Shown: positions 8,065 through 17,132 of the stretch, one piece after another
How the letters are laid out: each line of letters opens with the position of its first letter
Position numbering within the stretch: the stretch's first letter is position 1
Source of the DNA: Arcobacter defluvii
GTDB taxonomy: Bacteria > Campylobacterota > Campylobacteria > Campylobacterales > Arcobacteraceae
Assembly: GCF_013201725.1 (NCBI RefSeq)
Contig: NZ_CP053835.1
Coordinates: 124,001 to 188,000 of the forward strand
Length of the DNA stretch: 64,000 nt
Reading direction: 5' to 3'
Program-made: the position numbers and the translations under genes
The notes under the pieces: model-generated
What the model saw: only the letters and a program-made list of their open reading frames with translations
Told to the model about the DNA's origin: nothing
Databases searched by the model: none

Positions 8065-11000
8065 ATGGTAGAAAATATAATTTCATATAGTGTAAGAAAT
8101 AAATTTTTAATTTTATTTTTTATTTTTATATTAACACTTGGTTCTTTTTGGGCTGTAAAAAATACAAGTTTAGATGCTTTACCTGATTTATCACCTCCTC
8201 AAGTAATAGTTCAAGTTGAATGGAGTGGACAAAGTCCAAAAACAATTGAAGAACAAATTTCATATCCATTAATTTCAAGTTTGATGAGTTTACCAAATAT
8301 TCAAACTGTTCGTGCAATGAGTTCATTTTCAAATGCAATGATATATATTATTTTTAAAGATGGAACAGATTTATATGATTCAAGAAGTAGAATATTAGAA
8401 CAACTTTCAACTCTTCAAGGAACATTTCCTGAGGGTTCATCTGTTCAAATAGGTCCAGATGCAACAGGAGTTGGTTGGGCTTATGAATATGCGTTAAAAT
8501 CTAAAACAAAAAGTTTAGAAGAACTTAGAACATTACAAGATTATTATTATAAATTCGCCCTACTTGGAGTTGATGGAGTTAGTGAAATTGCATCAATTGG
8601 TGGTTATATAAAAAACTATGAAATAACTCTAAATCAAGACAAATTAGTTCAATATGATTTGAGTATTGATGAAATTAAAAAAGTATTAGTAGCAAATAAT
8701 AGCGATACTGGTGGAAGAATAATTTTAGAAAATGGATATGAACATATTATAACTGCTCGTGGTTACTTAAAATCTATTGTGGATATTGAAAATATAACAA
8801 TCAAAACTTTAAATAATACACCACTAAAAATAAAAGATATAGCAACAGTAAATATCACTTCATCAAATAGAAGAGGAATGGCTGATTTAGATGGTGAAGG
8901 TGAAACAGTTGGGGGAATAGTTGTAGTTAGATTTGGTGAAAATCCATATAAAGTAATAAATGCAGTTAAAGAAAAACTAAAAACTCTAAATATTCCAGAT
9001 GTAGAGGTTGTTGAAGTTTACGATAGAAGTTCATTGATTGATAAAGCAATAGATACATTAAAAAGAACATTAGTAGAAGAATCTATTATTGTTATGATAA
9101 TAGCTGGATTATTTTTATTTCATTTTAGAAGTGCATTAATTATTATCATAACTCTTCCAATTACTGTATTAATTAGTTTTTTACTAATGAAAGCATTTAA
9201 TATAGGTTCAAATATTATGAGTTTAGGTGGAATTGCTATTGCAATTGGAGCAATGGTTGATGCAACGATTGTAATGGTTGAAAATGCACATAAGCATCTT
9301 CAAGGAAAAGAAAATATTACAAAAGAAGAAAGAGTAAGTATTATAATTGAATCAGCAAAACAAGTTGGTCGTCCAATATTTTTTGCATTAATACTTGTTG
9401 TAGCCTCTTTTTTACCAATCTTTGCTTTAAGTGGTCAAGAAGGAAGGCTATTTTCTCCTTTAGCATTTACAAAATCATTTGCAATGATGACAGGTGCAAT
9501 TTTATCAATAACATTAGTACCTATTTTGATGATATTTTTGATAAAAGGGAAAATATTAAAAGAGGAAGAAAATATATTAAATAGATTTTTTATAAAACTT
9601 TATTCACCGCTTTTACATCTTTCTCTAAAATTGAAATATCTAATAGTAGCAATATTTATAGGAACTTTAGTTTTTGCTGTAACAGTTTATGAAAAGCAAA
9701 AATGGGAATTTATGCCTATGATGAATGAACAAACTTTTATGTATATGCCTGTAACTCCTTATGGAATTGGGATTGATTTAGCAAAAGAGTTAGCACAAAA
9801 AACAAATATGGTAATCAAATCATTTCCTGAAGTTGAAAGTTCATTTGCAAAAGTAGGGCGTGCTCAAACTGCAACAGATCCAGCACCACTTGCGATGATA
9901 GAAACTATAATTACTTTTAAACCACAAAATGAGTGGAGAGAAGGTATGACATATAAAAAATTAATGGAGGAGATGGATAAAAATCTTCAAGTTAATGGAC
10001 TTATAAATTCATGGACATATCCAATTCGTGGACGTATAGATATGCTTTTAACAGGAATTAGAACGCCATTAGGTATAAAACTATATGGAAATAATCACGA
10101 ATTACTTGAAACTACAGCATCAAAGATAGAACAAGCTTTAAAAAAATATGAAGGGACTTTATCTGTTTCAGCAGATAAAATGAATTCAGGATATTATTTG
10201 AATATTGAAATTAATGATGAAATGATTTCAAGATATGGAATAAGCAAAAAAGATGTGTTAGAAGTAGTTTCATTAGGAGTAGGGGGAAGTCAAATCTCTA
10301 CATATTTAGATAAATTAGAACGATATCCTATAAGTCTAAGATTTGAAACAACTCAAAGAGAAGATATAAAAGCTTTAGAAAATTTACAAATAAAAACAAA
10401 ATTAGGTTATCAGCCACTAAGACTTTTTGCAGATTTAAAATATGAAGAAGGACCATCAGTTATAAAATCAGAAAAAGCATTAAATGTTAATTTTATTTAT
10501 ATAACACCAAAAGATGGCTTTTCAGCAAAACAATATAAAGATGAAGCAAATAAAATTTTAAAAGAGATGAAGTTACCAGATGGTTACTATTTTGAATGGG
10601 CAGGACAAAGTGAATATTTAGAATCAGCGATGAAAAAATTATCATATATCATACCAATTACATTTATGATTATATTTATTTTAATCTATTTAGCTTTGAA
10701 AAATTTAACTTATACTTTTGTAATATTTTTCACACTTCCTTTTGCGTTGACTGGTGGAATATTTTATTTAGAATATCTAAATTTTAATATCTCAATTGCA
10801 GTTATCGTAGGATTTTTAGCATTATTAGGAGTTGCTGCCGAAACTTCTATTGTGATGTTAGTATATTTAGATGAAGCTATGAAAGAATTTTATAAAAATA
10901 AAGAAGAGTTTACAAATAAAAATATTGTTGAAACTATTTATAAAGGGGCAGTTTTAAGACTTCGTCCAAAACTTATGACTCTATTTAGTATTTTAGGAGG

Positions 11001-11166
11001 TTTAATTCCAATTATGTATATAAATGGCGTAGGAAGTGAAGTTATGCAAAGAATTGCAGCACCAATGATTGGAGGAATGGTAAGTTCAACATTTTTGACA
11101 CTTATAATAATTCCATCAATTTTTTATATTATAACTTTAAGAAAAAATAATGTTTCTACACATTAA
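8065..11166 (+). CDS. Heavy-metal efflux RND transporter, CusA/CzcA family
   Basis: This 1033-residue proton-driven inner-membrane pump has twelve predicted spans, two large periplasmic loops and the duplicated RND architecture. The relay region in TM4 reads GAMVDATIVMVENAHKH, the signature of the heavy-metal (HME) subgroup. Methionines in the periplasmic loops and the Met-rich partner protein favour Cu(I)/Ag(I) over Zn/Co/Ni, but metal choice cannot be fixed by eye. It ends the four-gene efflux operon following the two-component pair. Confidence 0.93.
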   Translation: MVENIISYSVRNKFLILFFIFILTLGSFWAVKNTSLDALPDLSPPQVIVQVEWSGQSPKTIEEQISYPLISSLMSLPNIQTVRAMSSFSNAMIYIIFKDGTDLYDSRSRILEQLSTLQGTFPEGSSVQIGPDATGVGWAYEYALKSKTKSLEELRTLQDYYYKFALLGVDGVSEIASIGGYIKNYEITLNQDKLVQYDLSIDEIKKVLVANNSDTGGRIILENGYEHIITARGYLKSIVDIENITIKTLNNTPLKIKDIATVNITSSNRRGMADLDGEGETVGGIVVVRFGENPYKVINAVKEKLKTLNIPDVEVVEVYDRSSLIDKAIDTLKRTLVEESIIVMIIAGLFLFHFRSALIIIITLPITVLISFLLMKAFNIGSNIMSLGGIAIAIGAMVDATIVMVENAHKHLQGKENITKEERVSIIIESAKQVGRPIFFALILVVASFLPIFALSGQEGRLFSPLAFTKSFAMMTGAILSITLVPILMIFLIKGKILKEEENILNRFFIKLYSPLLHLSLKLKYLIVAIFIGTLVFAVTVYEKQKWEFMPMMNEQTFMYMPVTPYGIGIDLAKELAQKTNMVIKSFPEVESSFAKVGRAQTATDPAPLAMIETIITFKPQNEWREGMTYKKLMEEMDKNLQVNGLINSWTYPIRGRIDMLLTGIRTPLGIKLYGNNHELLETTASKIEQALKKYEGTLSVSADKMNSGYYLNIEINDEMISRYGISKKDVLEVVSLGVGGSQISTYLDKLERYPISLRFETTQREDIKALENLQIKTKLGYQPLRLFADLKYEEGPSVIKSEKALNVNFIYITPKDGFSAKQYKDEANKILKEMKLPDGYYFEWAGQSEYLESAMKKLSYIIPITFMIIFILIYLALKNLTYTFVIFFTLPFALTGGIFYLEYLNFNISIAVIVGFLALLGVAAETSIVMLVYLDEAMKEFYKNKEEFTNKNIVETIYKGAVLRLRPKLMTLFSILGGLIPIMYINGVGSEVMQRIAAPMIGGMVSSTFLTLIIIPSIFYIITLRKNNVSTH

Positions 11167-11216
11167 CTAAACAATAATTATATAGAATTTATAGACAAAA
11201 AAATAAGGAGATTAAT

Positions 11217-11792
11217 ATGAATTTCGTAACAAAAATGACAAGTGCATTACTTTTAACAATTGGATTAGTAAATGCAAGTGAGTATGATTTAGATAAAGCT
11301 CATACAAATGTTGGTTTTACAGTAAAACATATGATGATTACAAATGTAAACGGTAATTTCAAAACATATGATGCAAATATAGATTTTGATGCAAAATCAA
11401 AAACATTTAAAGCATTTAAAGCAACTGTTGACACGACATCAATTGATACAGGAATTGAAAAAAGAGATAATCATTTAAGAAGTGAAGATTTCTTTTCATC
11501 AGAAAAATTTCCTAAAATGACTTTTGAAATGACATCTTACAAAGCTGATGGTGATGAAGGTGAAATGAAAGGTAATTTAACAATTAGAGGAATTTCAAAA
11601 CCAGTTACATTTAAAGTTGAAGATTTAGGAACTATTTCAGATAAAGGTAAAAGTAAAGTTGGATTTTCTATCGAAGGAAAAATTAATAGAATGGATTATG
11701 ATTTAAAATGGAACAAAGCTTTAGAACTAGGTGGAGTTGCAGTAGCAGAAGATGTTAAAATAAAAGTTGATGTTGAAGCTGTTGAAAAGTAA
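11217..11792 (+). CDS. YceI-family periplasmic lipocalin-like protein
   Basis: This 191-residue exported protein has a signal peptide (about 1-20, ending VNAS) followed by the YceI beta-barrel: DKAHTNVGFTVKHMMITNVNG, the RDNHLRSEDFF turn and the NRMDYDLKWN C-terminal region. The family binds isoprenoid lipids or quinones in a hydrophobic pocket. It has its own ribosome site (aaggag) and a 50-bp leader after the RND gene, so it may be on the same transcript or separately expressed. A second YceI gene lies at 47.2-47.8 kb. Confidence 0.92.
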   Translation: MNFVTKMTSALLLTIGLVNASEYDLDKAHTNVGFTVKHMMITNVNGNFKTYDANIDFDAKSKTFKAFKATVDTTSIDTGIEKRDNHLRSEDFFSSEKFPKMTFEMTSYKADGDEGEMKGNLTIRGISKPVTFKVEDLGTISDKGKSKVGFSIEGKINRMDYDLKWNKALELGGVAVAEDVKIKVDVEAVEK

Positions 11793-11837
11793 TTTAGTTT
11801 ATAGTATGCTAATAAAATTTTAATAAAAAGGGAAGAA

Positions 11838-12143
11838 ATGAATTTAAAAAGTAAATTCGCTGGAATATTTTTAGGATTATTCCTTGCATCTACATCTGCA
11901 TTTGCTGCAAATGGTTCTTGTGGAGCTGGAAAATGTGGTGGAGATATGAAAAAAGAGATGGAAATGAAAAAAAGTTCATCTTGTGGAACAGGAAAATGTG
12001 GTGCAAATATGAATGAAGCTAAAACACCTTCTTGCGGAGCTGGAAAATGTGGTGGAGCTATGAAAAATGATATGTCAAAAATGCCAGATGAAATGAAAGA
12101 CACAAAAGCTTCTTGCGGTTCAGGGAAATGCGGATCAAAATAA
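11838..12143 (+). CDS. Secreted Cys-repeat peptide, HvfA-like candidate metal-binding protein
   Basis: This 101-residue exported protein has a signal peptide (MNLKSKFAGIFLGLFLASTSAFA) followed by four near-identical repeats: GSCGAGKCGG, SSCGTGKCGA, PSCGAGKCGG and ASCGSGKCGS. They are separated by Met- and Lys-rich linkers such as KKEMEMKK. Eight cysteines and many methionines suggest binding of soft metals such as copper. The repeat recalls the GKC-containing repeats of HvfA-type RiPP metallophore precursors, which are normally modified by DUF692 and DUF2063 partners; neither is visible here. It closes the metal-efflux block and ends at a strong hairpin. Confidence 0.8.
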   Translation: MNLKSKFAGIFLGLFLASTSAFAANGSCGAGKCGGDMKKEMEMKKSSSCGTGKCGANMNEAKTPSCGAGKCGGAMKNDMSKMPDEMKDTKASCGSGKCGSK

Positions 12144-12150
12144 GTTTTTA

Positions 12151-12175
12151 ACTATAGGTAGTTTTTACCTATAGT
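12151..12175. terminator. Bidirectional terminator between the Cys-repeat gene and the MATE gene
   Basis: Perfect 10-bp stem actataggta / tacctatagt with a 5-nt loop and T-rich flanks on both sides. It lies between convergent genes and contains the MATE stop region. Confidence 0.8.
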
Positions 12176-13524
12176 GTTTTGTTACAAACTCTTTTTAGCA
12201 AAGAATTTGTGTAAAAATATGCAAAAATAGCAGCGCTATAAATCATAACTAAAACTCCAAACCAAAGATAAATAAAATCTAATTCAAAAACTTTTACAAT
12301 TAAATAAGCAATTATCAATTTAGCAACGATTTGTCTATATAAAGCAATATATAAAATCATTTTTGGTTTCTTTATAGCTTGAAGAGTTGATACGCAAATA
12401 AATAAAACAACATAAGCATAAAATATCCAAATTTCAACTAACAAATAATGTATTCCAAAATCAATAACTGTAGGATTTGAATCAAATAAAGAGATTAAGA
12501 ATTTCCCAAAAATTGTAAGGGTTATGATTCCGATAGTTGAAAAAATAAAACCGTATTTTATTGCTATTTTTAGAGTTTCTATCACCCTATCATATTTTTT
12601 TGCACCAAAGTTATTTGATACAATTGTTAATACAGCTGTGCTAAGCCCAAGAGTTGGTAGAAGCATAAGTTGTTCAACTCTAAAAGCAATACCATATCCT
12701 GCTACAGCCATAAGACCATATTGAGCTACAAAGTATGTAAGAATAACAGAACCTATAGACATAATTAGCATATTTAAACTAGCTGGAATCCCTTGAGAGA
12801 AAAATAGTTTATAAACTCTTAAATCTGGTAAAAAATATGAAGGCTTTTCAAAGTGAATAACTTTTGTTTGTAAGACTTTATAAAACATATAAAACATATT
12901 TATTACTTGAATTAAAACAGTAGCAATTGCAATTCCTGAAAGACCCATCGCTGGAATAAATAAAAAACCAAACATAAATAATGGATTTAAAACTAAATTT
13001 GCAAAAAAACCAAATATGAGAGTATTTCTATATGTTTTTGTATCTCCTAAAGCAACCAATATTGAATTTAGTGAGAAATTAAACATAAAAAATATTGTTC
13101 CAAATAATATAGGATTTATATAGGTTATTGCATCTTGCAAATACTCATCTTTTGCACCAAGTAATATAAACATATCAGAAGCAAAAATATATCCAAGAAT
13201 AGTTAGGATTATTCCAATAAAAGGAATAAATAGTAAACCTTTGTGTGCATGAATAGATGCTAATTTATTTCTTCTTTTTCCAAAAGAGTTTCCTAAAATA
13301 GCTGTAATTGCTGAACTAAAACCATAACCCAAACCAATGATAAGAAAAAATACCATAAATGATATAGTTAAAGCTGAAACAGCTTGAGTTGAGATAAATC
13401 CTGCGTAATATGTATCTACAACATTATATAAAGTATTAAAAAGCATTCCTGTACTTGCTGGAATTGCTAATTGTTTTATTAAAGTTGGAATATCTTTTGA
13501 GAGTAATTCTTTATTTTTATTCAC
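12169..13524 (-). CDS. MATE-family multidrug efflux transporter
   Basis: This 451-residue integral membrane protein has about twelve spans in two homologous halves, as in Na+ or H+ coupled MATE pumps of the NorM/DinF/MepA group. The N-terminal stretch TLIKQLAIPASTGMLFNTLYNVVDTYYAGFIST is the usual first-helix signature. The ATG overlaps the end of the upstream MerR-type gene by 8 bp (13517-13524), so the two are co-transcribed and the regulator probably controls the pump. Substrates are unknown. Confidence 0.93.
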   Translation of the reverse strand: MNKNKELLSKDIPTLIKQLAIPASTGMLFNTLYNVVDTYYAGFISTQAVSALTISFMVFFLIIGLGYGFSSAITAILGNSFGKRRNKLASIHAHKGLLFIPFIGIILTILGYIFASDMFILLGAKDEYLQDAITYINPILFGTIFFMFNFSLNSILVALGDTKTYRNTLIFGFFANLVLNPLFMFGFLFIPAMGLSGIAIATVLIQVINMFYMFYKVLQTKVIHFEKPSYFLPDLRVYKLFFSQGIPASLNMLIMSIGSVILTYFVAQYGLMAVAGYGIAFRVEQLMLLPTLGLSTAVLTIVSNNFGAKKYDRVIETLKIAIKYGFIFSTIGIITLTIFGKFLISLFDSNPTVIDFGIHYLLVEIWIFYAYVVLFICVSTLQAIKKPKMILYIALYRQIVAKLIIAYLIVKVFELDFIYLWFGVLVMIYSAAIFAYFYTNSLLKRVCNKTL

Positions 13525-13831
13525 TATGATTTTGCTTTTCTTGTAATTTGTTAAATGCTAATTGAAGTTTTTCTATTCTTTCTTCAACTTTTTTTACAGA
13601 TGATTCTAAAGTATAGCCTTCATCAAGTAATTCTTTTATTAAAAGTATTTTTTTTATATTTATATAATCAAATTTTCTTGTACTTCCATCTTTTTGTCCA
13701 GAAGATTGAATTATGCCTTTATCTTCCCAATATCTTAATTTTCTCTGAGGGATTCCAGTAACCTCTGATACATCACCAATGGTTACTAAAAGTTTTGAAA
13801 CTAATTTTGGATCAAATAACTTTTCAAACAT
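13517..13831 (-). CDS. MerR-family transcriptional regulator
   Basis: This 104-residue protein has an N-terminal winged helix typical of MerR proteins (IGDVSEVTGIPQRKLRYWEDKGII) and a C-terminal coiled coil (KKVEERIEKLQLAFNKLQEKQN). There is no effector domain or cysteine cluster, so it belongs to the short MerR class that may respond through DNA topology or a partner. It is co-transcribed with the MATE transporter and divergent from the hydrolase at 14.0 kb. Two copies of a 17-bp direct repeat lie in the divergent promoter region and are candidate operators. Confidence 0.9.
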   Translation of the reverse strand: MFEKLFDPKLVSKLLVTIGDVSEVTGIPQRKLRYWEDKGIIQSSGQKDGSTRKFDYINIKKILLIKELLDEGYTLESSVKKVEERIEKLQLAFNKLQEKQNHSE

Positions 13832-13865
13832 ATAACTCCTTTATTTGTTAAGCATTGTACATATT

Positions 13866-13882
13866 TTGTAATTAATCTACAA
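13866..13882. repeat. Direct repeat copy 1 in the merR-hydrolase intergenic region
   Basis: Copy 1 reads ttgtaattaatctacaa. It matches copy 2 at 13917-13933 in 16 of 17 bases. Each copy has TGTA...TACA ends, giving dyad symmetry typical of dimeric regulator sites. Confidence 0.5.
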
Positions 13883-13916
13883 TTAAGGATGATTATTTGA
13901 TAATTACGGGCAATAA

Positions 13917-13933
13917 TTGTAACTAATCTACAA
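13917..13933. repeat. Direct repeat copy 2 in the merR-hydrolase intergenic region
   Basis: Copy 2 reads ttgtaactaatctacaa and begins 51 bp after copy 1, close to five helical turns. Position between divergent genes suggests a regulator binding pair. Confidence 0.5.
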
Positions 13934-14004
13934 AATAAGTAGAGAATATAACAATAATAATATTTTAGTTAGTTGAGGTTAATTTATATATAAAGGGAAT
14001 GAAA

Positions 14005-14610
14005 ATGAAAGAAATTGATGTAAAAGATTCAGCTTTAGTGCTTATTGAGTATCAAAATGAATGGTTAGATGAAAATTCTAAACTTTATAAATTGATGAAA
14101 GATAAAAAACAATTTTTAGATTCGATTAACAATTCAAAAAAAGTCTTAGAATATGCAAGAAAAATAGGAATGAAAGTAATTCATGTACCATTTATAGTAA
14201 GTAATGATTATAAAGAGTTTGGAAATAATGCAAAATATGGATTAAGAGCAGTTATTCCAAATGTAAAAACTTGGCAAGGGAAAAATAAAGATTTTCATAG
14301 TGATTTTATCCCAAAAGAAGATGAATTTATTGTAAGTGGTAGAATTGGAGCAAGTGCATTTTCCAGCTCAAATTTAGATGTAATTCTAAGAAATAATGAT
14401 ATAAAAACTCTATTCTTTATAGGTTATGCAACAAATGTTTGTGTTGAATCATCTTTTAGAGAAGCTCATGATAAAGGATATAATGCAATAGTTATAGATG
14501 ATGCAACAAGTAGTTTTACACAAGAAGAAAAAGAGTACTTCTTAAAATATATAGTTCACCATTTTGGTGCAACAATATCTACAAAAGAGTTCTTGACTTT
14601 GAAAGAATAG
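14005..14610 (+). CDS. Isochorismatase-family cysteine hydrolase
   Basis: This roughly 201-residue alpha/beta hydrolase is of the isochorismatase/nicotinamidase fold. It shows the first strand with acidic residue (ALVLIEYQNEW, Glu in place of the common Asp), a basic segment GRIGASAFSSSNLD, and the nucleophile region GYATNVCVESS with catalytic Cys. The substrate is unknown. ATG 14005 is preferred over ATG 13999 because the ribosome site (aaaggga, 13992-13998) directly abuts the latter. It is divergent from merR-MATE and shares their promoter region. Confidence 0.85.
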   Translation: MKEIDVKDSALVLIEYQNEWLDENSKLYKLMKDKKQFLDSINNSKKVLEYARKIGMKVIHVPFIVSNDYKEFGNNAKYGLRAVIPNVKTWQGKNKDFHSDFIPKEDEFIVSGRIGASAFSSSNLDVILRNNDIKTLFFIGYATNVCVESSFREAHDKGYNAIVIDDATSSFTQEEKEYFLKYIVHHFGATISTKEFLTLKE

Positions 14611-14622
14611 AAAAATAAAAAA

Positions 14623-14654
14623 GAATTAGAAGCTTATTTATTAAGCTTCTATTC
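14623..14654. terminator. Bidirectional terminator between the hydrolase and hom
   Basis: Stem of 10 bp (tagaagctta / taagcttcta, 14627-14636 and 14642-14651) with a 5-nt loop. Outer GAAT/ATTC pairs and AT tracts flank it. It separates convergent genes and overlaps the hom stop. Confidence 0.75.
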
Positions 14655-15903
14655 TTATCATAGATGGTTTACTTAAAACTACACCAGAATTTTCTAGTTC
14701 TTTTATAGCTTTTAATATATCTCTTTCAATACAAGTATGAGTTGTAAGTAGAAGATTTGCATTTTGCGATTTTAAAGGTTTTTGCATCATAGCTTCAATT
14801 GAAATAGAATTATCTCCTAAAATTGTTGCAACTTTTGCTAAAGTTCCTGATTTATCAGATACTTCAAGTCTTAGATAATATTTTGTTCTGATATTCTCTT
14901 TTGGCATTAAAGAGATTTGTTCTCCTGGTTGGTTTTCAAAACCAAGCATTGGTGAACCTTTTCCTTTTCTGGCAATATCAATAATATTGGCAACAACAGC
15001 TGAAGCAGTTGCATCACCACCGGCTCCTGCTCCATAGAACATAGTTTCACCTACTTTATCTCCAACAACAGAGATACCATTCATAACACCATCAACTTTT
15101 GCTATCATTTTATCTTCTGATATTAGTACAGGGTGAACTCTTAGTTCTATTTCATTTCCAACTTTTTTTGCAATACCAAGAAGTTTTATAGAATATTCAA
15201 ACTCTTTTGCAAATTCAATATCTGCATTTGAAATATTTTCGATACCTTCAATTAAAATATCTTCAGGTTTTACATCTATTCCATATGCTATAGATCCAAG
15301 AATTAAAAGTTTATGTGCAGCATCAAATCCTCCAACATCAAAAGTTGGATCAGCTTCTGCATAACCTAATTCTTGAGCTTCTTTTAATATTTCATTATAA
15401 CTAACACCGTCATTAATCATTCTTGTTAACATATAGTTACAAGTTCCATTCATAATACCTTGGATAGATTTAATATGATTTGCACTTAAACCATCTCTTA
15501 AAGCATTAATAATTGGAATTCCTCCTGCAACGGCTGCTTCAAATTCAAATGGAATATCACCAGCTAACTCTTGTAATTCATATCTATGATATGCCAATAA
15601 AGCTTTATTAGCAGTAACTACAGCTTTACCTTTTAATAAAGCTTTTTTTACGATTTCATAAGGTTTTTCTATTCCACCCATTAATTCAACAACAATGTCA
15701 ATTGAATCATCTTCTAATATTTCATCTACATTAGTTGTTAACTTTATACTAACATCTCTTTTTTTTCCTAAGTTTGAAACTACTCCAATGGTTGGTACAA
15801 TTTCTTTACCAGCACGCGCGGTGATAATATTTTTATTATCTATTAATATATTTGCAACGCTAGTTCCAACTGTACCAACTCCAATAATTCCAACTTTTAA
15901 CAT
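14641..15903 (-). CDS. hom: Homoserine dehydrogenase
   Basis: This 420-residue NAD(P)-dependent enzyme reduces aspartate semialdehyde to homoserine for threonine and methionine synthesis. It has the Rossmann motif GIIGVGTVGTSV at the N terminus, the catalytic domain with GIMNGTCNYMLT and the AEADPTFDVGGFDAAHKL signature, and a C-terminal ACT domain (LEVSDKSGTLAKVATILGDN) for feedback control. It lies 9 bp downstream of the aminotransferase gene. The order aminotransferase-hom matches what I recall for C. jejuni Cj0150c-Cj0149c. Confidence 0.97.
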   Translation of the reverse strand: MLKVGIIGVGTVGTSVANILIDNKNIITARAGKEIVPTIGVVSNLGKKRDVSIKLTTNVDEILEDDSIDIVVELMGGIEKPYEIVKKALLKGKAVVTANKALLAYHRYELQELAGDIPFEFEAAVAGGIPIINALRDGLSANHIKSIQGIMNGTCNYMLTRMINDGVSYNEILKEAQELGYAEADPTFDVGGFDAAHKLLILGSIAYGIDVKPEDILIEGIENISNADIEFAKEFEYSIKLLGIAKKVGNEIELRVHPVLISEDKMIAKVDGVMNGISVVGDKVGETMFYGAGAGGDATASAVVANIIDIARKGKGSPMLGFENQPGEQISLMPKENIRTKYYLRLEVSDKSGTLAKVATILGDNSISIEAMMQKPLKSQNANLLLTTHTCIERDILKAIKELENSGVVLSKPSMIRIEA

Positions 15904-15912
15904 CTATAATTC

Positions 15913-17127
15913 CTATTTTTCTAATGATTTTAAATATTTCTTTATATTTTTTGCAGCTTGTCTAATTCTTTTTTCATTTTCAATTAAAGCAATTCTTACA
16001 TATTGGTCACCATAGTGTCCAAATCCAATTCCTGGACTTACTGCAACTTGAGCCTCTGTTAATAATTGTTTTGAGAACTCCATACTTCCTAAATGAGCAG
16101 CACATTCTGGAATTTTTGCCCAGATAAACATTGAAGCATCTGGTTTGTTCATTTTCCACCCAGCATCAGCAAATGTTTCAATCATTAAGTCTCTTCTTTT
16201 TCTATATTTCTCAACGTGTTCAGCAACACAATCTTGTGGACCATCAAGTGCTACAGTTGCTGCAATTTGAATTGGTGTAAACATTCCATAATCAAGCCAA
16301 GATTTAATTCTTTTTAATGCACCAATTAGTTTTTCATTTCCAACGATACAACCAACTCTCCATCCAGCCATATTATACGATTTACTAAAAGTGAAACACT
16401 CAACAGCAACATCTAAAGCACCTTCTGCTTGGAAAATTGAAGGAGTTTTATATCCATCAAAAGTAATATCTGCATATGCAATATCAGAGATAATATAAAA
16501 TCTTTCTCTTTTTGCCATTGCTACTAATTTTGTATAAAATTCAGGTGTTACTGTAGCACAAGTTGGATTATGTGGAAAATTTACAACTACAAATTTTACT
16601 TTTGGAATTGACTCATCAATTGTTTTTTGTAATCTTTCAAAAAATAAATCTTCATCAACTTTAAAAGCATCATCAAATGCTAATTCAAATTTATGCACAG
16701 CTGCACCATTTAACATAAATGCATAAGAGTGAATAGGATAAGTTGGATCTGGAACAACAGCCACATCACCAACATTTACAATTGCTTGTACAAGATGAAC
16801 ATATCCTTCTTTCGAACCCATTGTTGCACAAATATGTTTGTTAGGGTCTAAGAAATCAACATCAAATTTTCTTTTGTACCAGTTTGAAATAGCTAATCTT
16901 AATTTGAAAATACCAGCACTTACACTATAACCATGGTTTTTAGGTTTTGCAGAAGCTTCTATTAGTTTATCTGTAATATGTTGTGGTGCAGGACCATCAG
17001 GATTTCCCATAGAAAAATCTATTACATCTTCACCAGCACGTCTAGCTTCCATTTTAATATTATTAACTTCAGCAAACACATAGTTTGGTAATCTTTTCAT
17101 TCTTTCAAATTCAATTTCTGGAAACAT
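15913..17127 (-). CDS. AlaC/LL-DAP-type PLP-dependent aminotransferase
   Basis: This 404-residue class-I aminotransferase has the N terminus FERMKRLPNYVFAEVNNIKMEARRAGEDVIDFSMGNPDGP, very like E. coli AlaC (YfdZ) and proteins labelled LL-diaminopimelate aminotransferase. The PLP lysine lies in TFSKSYNMAGWRVG, with conserved NPHNPT-type (FPHNPTCATV) and C-terminal Arg (YVRIALI) motifs. It probably makes alanine, or transfers amino groups in the aspartate/lysine pathway next to hom. Exact substrate cannot be settled by eye. Confidence 0.88.
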   Translation of the reverse strand: MFPEIEFERMKRLPNYVFAEVNNIKMEARRAGEDVIDFSMGNPDGPAPQHITDKLIEASAKPKNHGYSVSAGIFKLRLAISNWYKRKFDVDFLDPNKHICATMGSKEGYVHLVQAIVNVGDVAVVPDPTYPIHSYAFMLNGAAVHKFELAFDDAFKVDEDLFFERLQKTIDESIPKVKFVVVNFPHNPTCATVTPEFYTKLVAMAKRERFYIISDIAYADITFDGYKTPSIFQAEGALDVAVECFTFSKSYNMAGWRVGCIVGNEKLIGALKRIKSWLDYGMFTPIQIAATVALDGPQDCVAEHVEKYRKRRDLMIETFADAGWKMNKPDASMFIWAKIPECAAHLGSMEFSKQLLTEAQVAVSPGIGFGHYGDQYVRIALIENEKRIRQAAKNIKKYLKSLEK

Positions 17128-17132
17128 TTTAA

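Noticed and set aside
11696-12103. Minus-strand 135-codon ORF opposite the Cys-repeat gene
   Set aside because: Its Pro/His/Phe-rich repeats are the antisense of the GKCGG repeats; it has no ribosome site and lies opposite two convincing genes.
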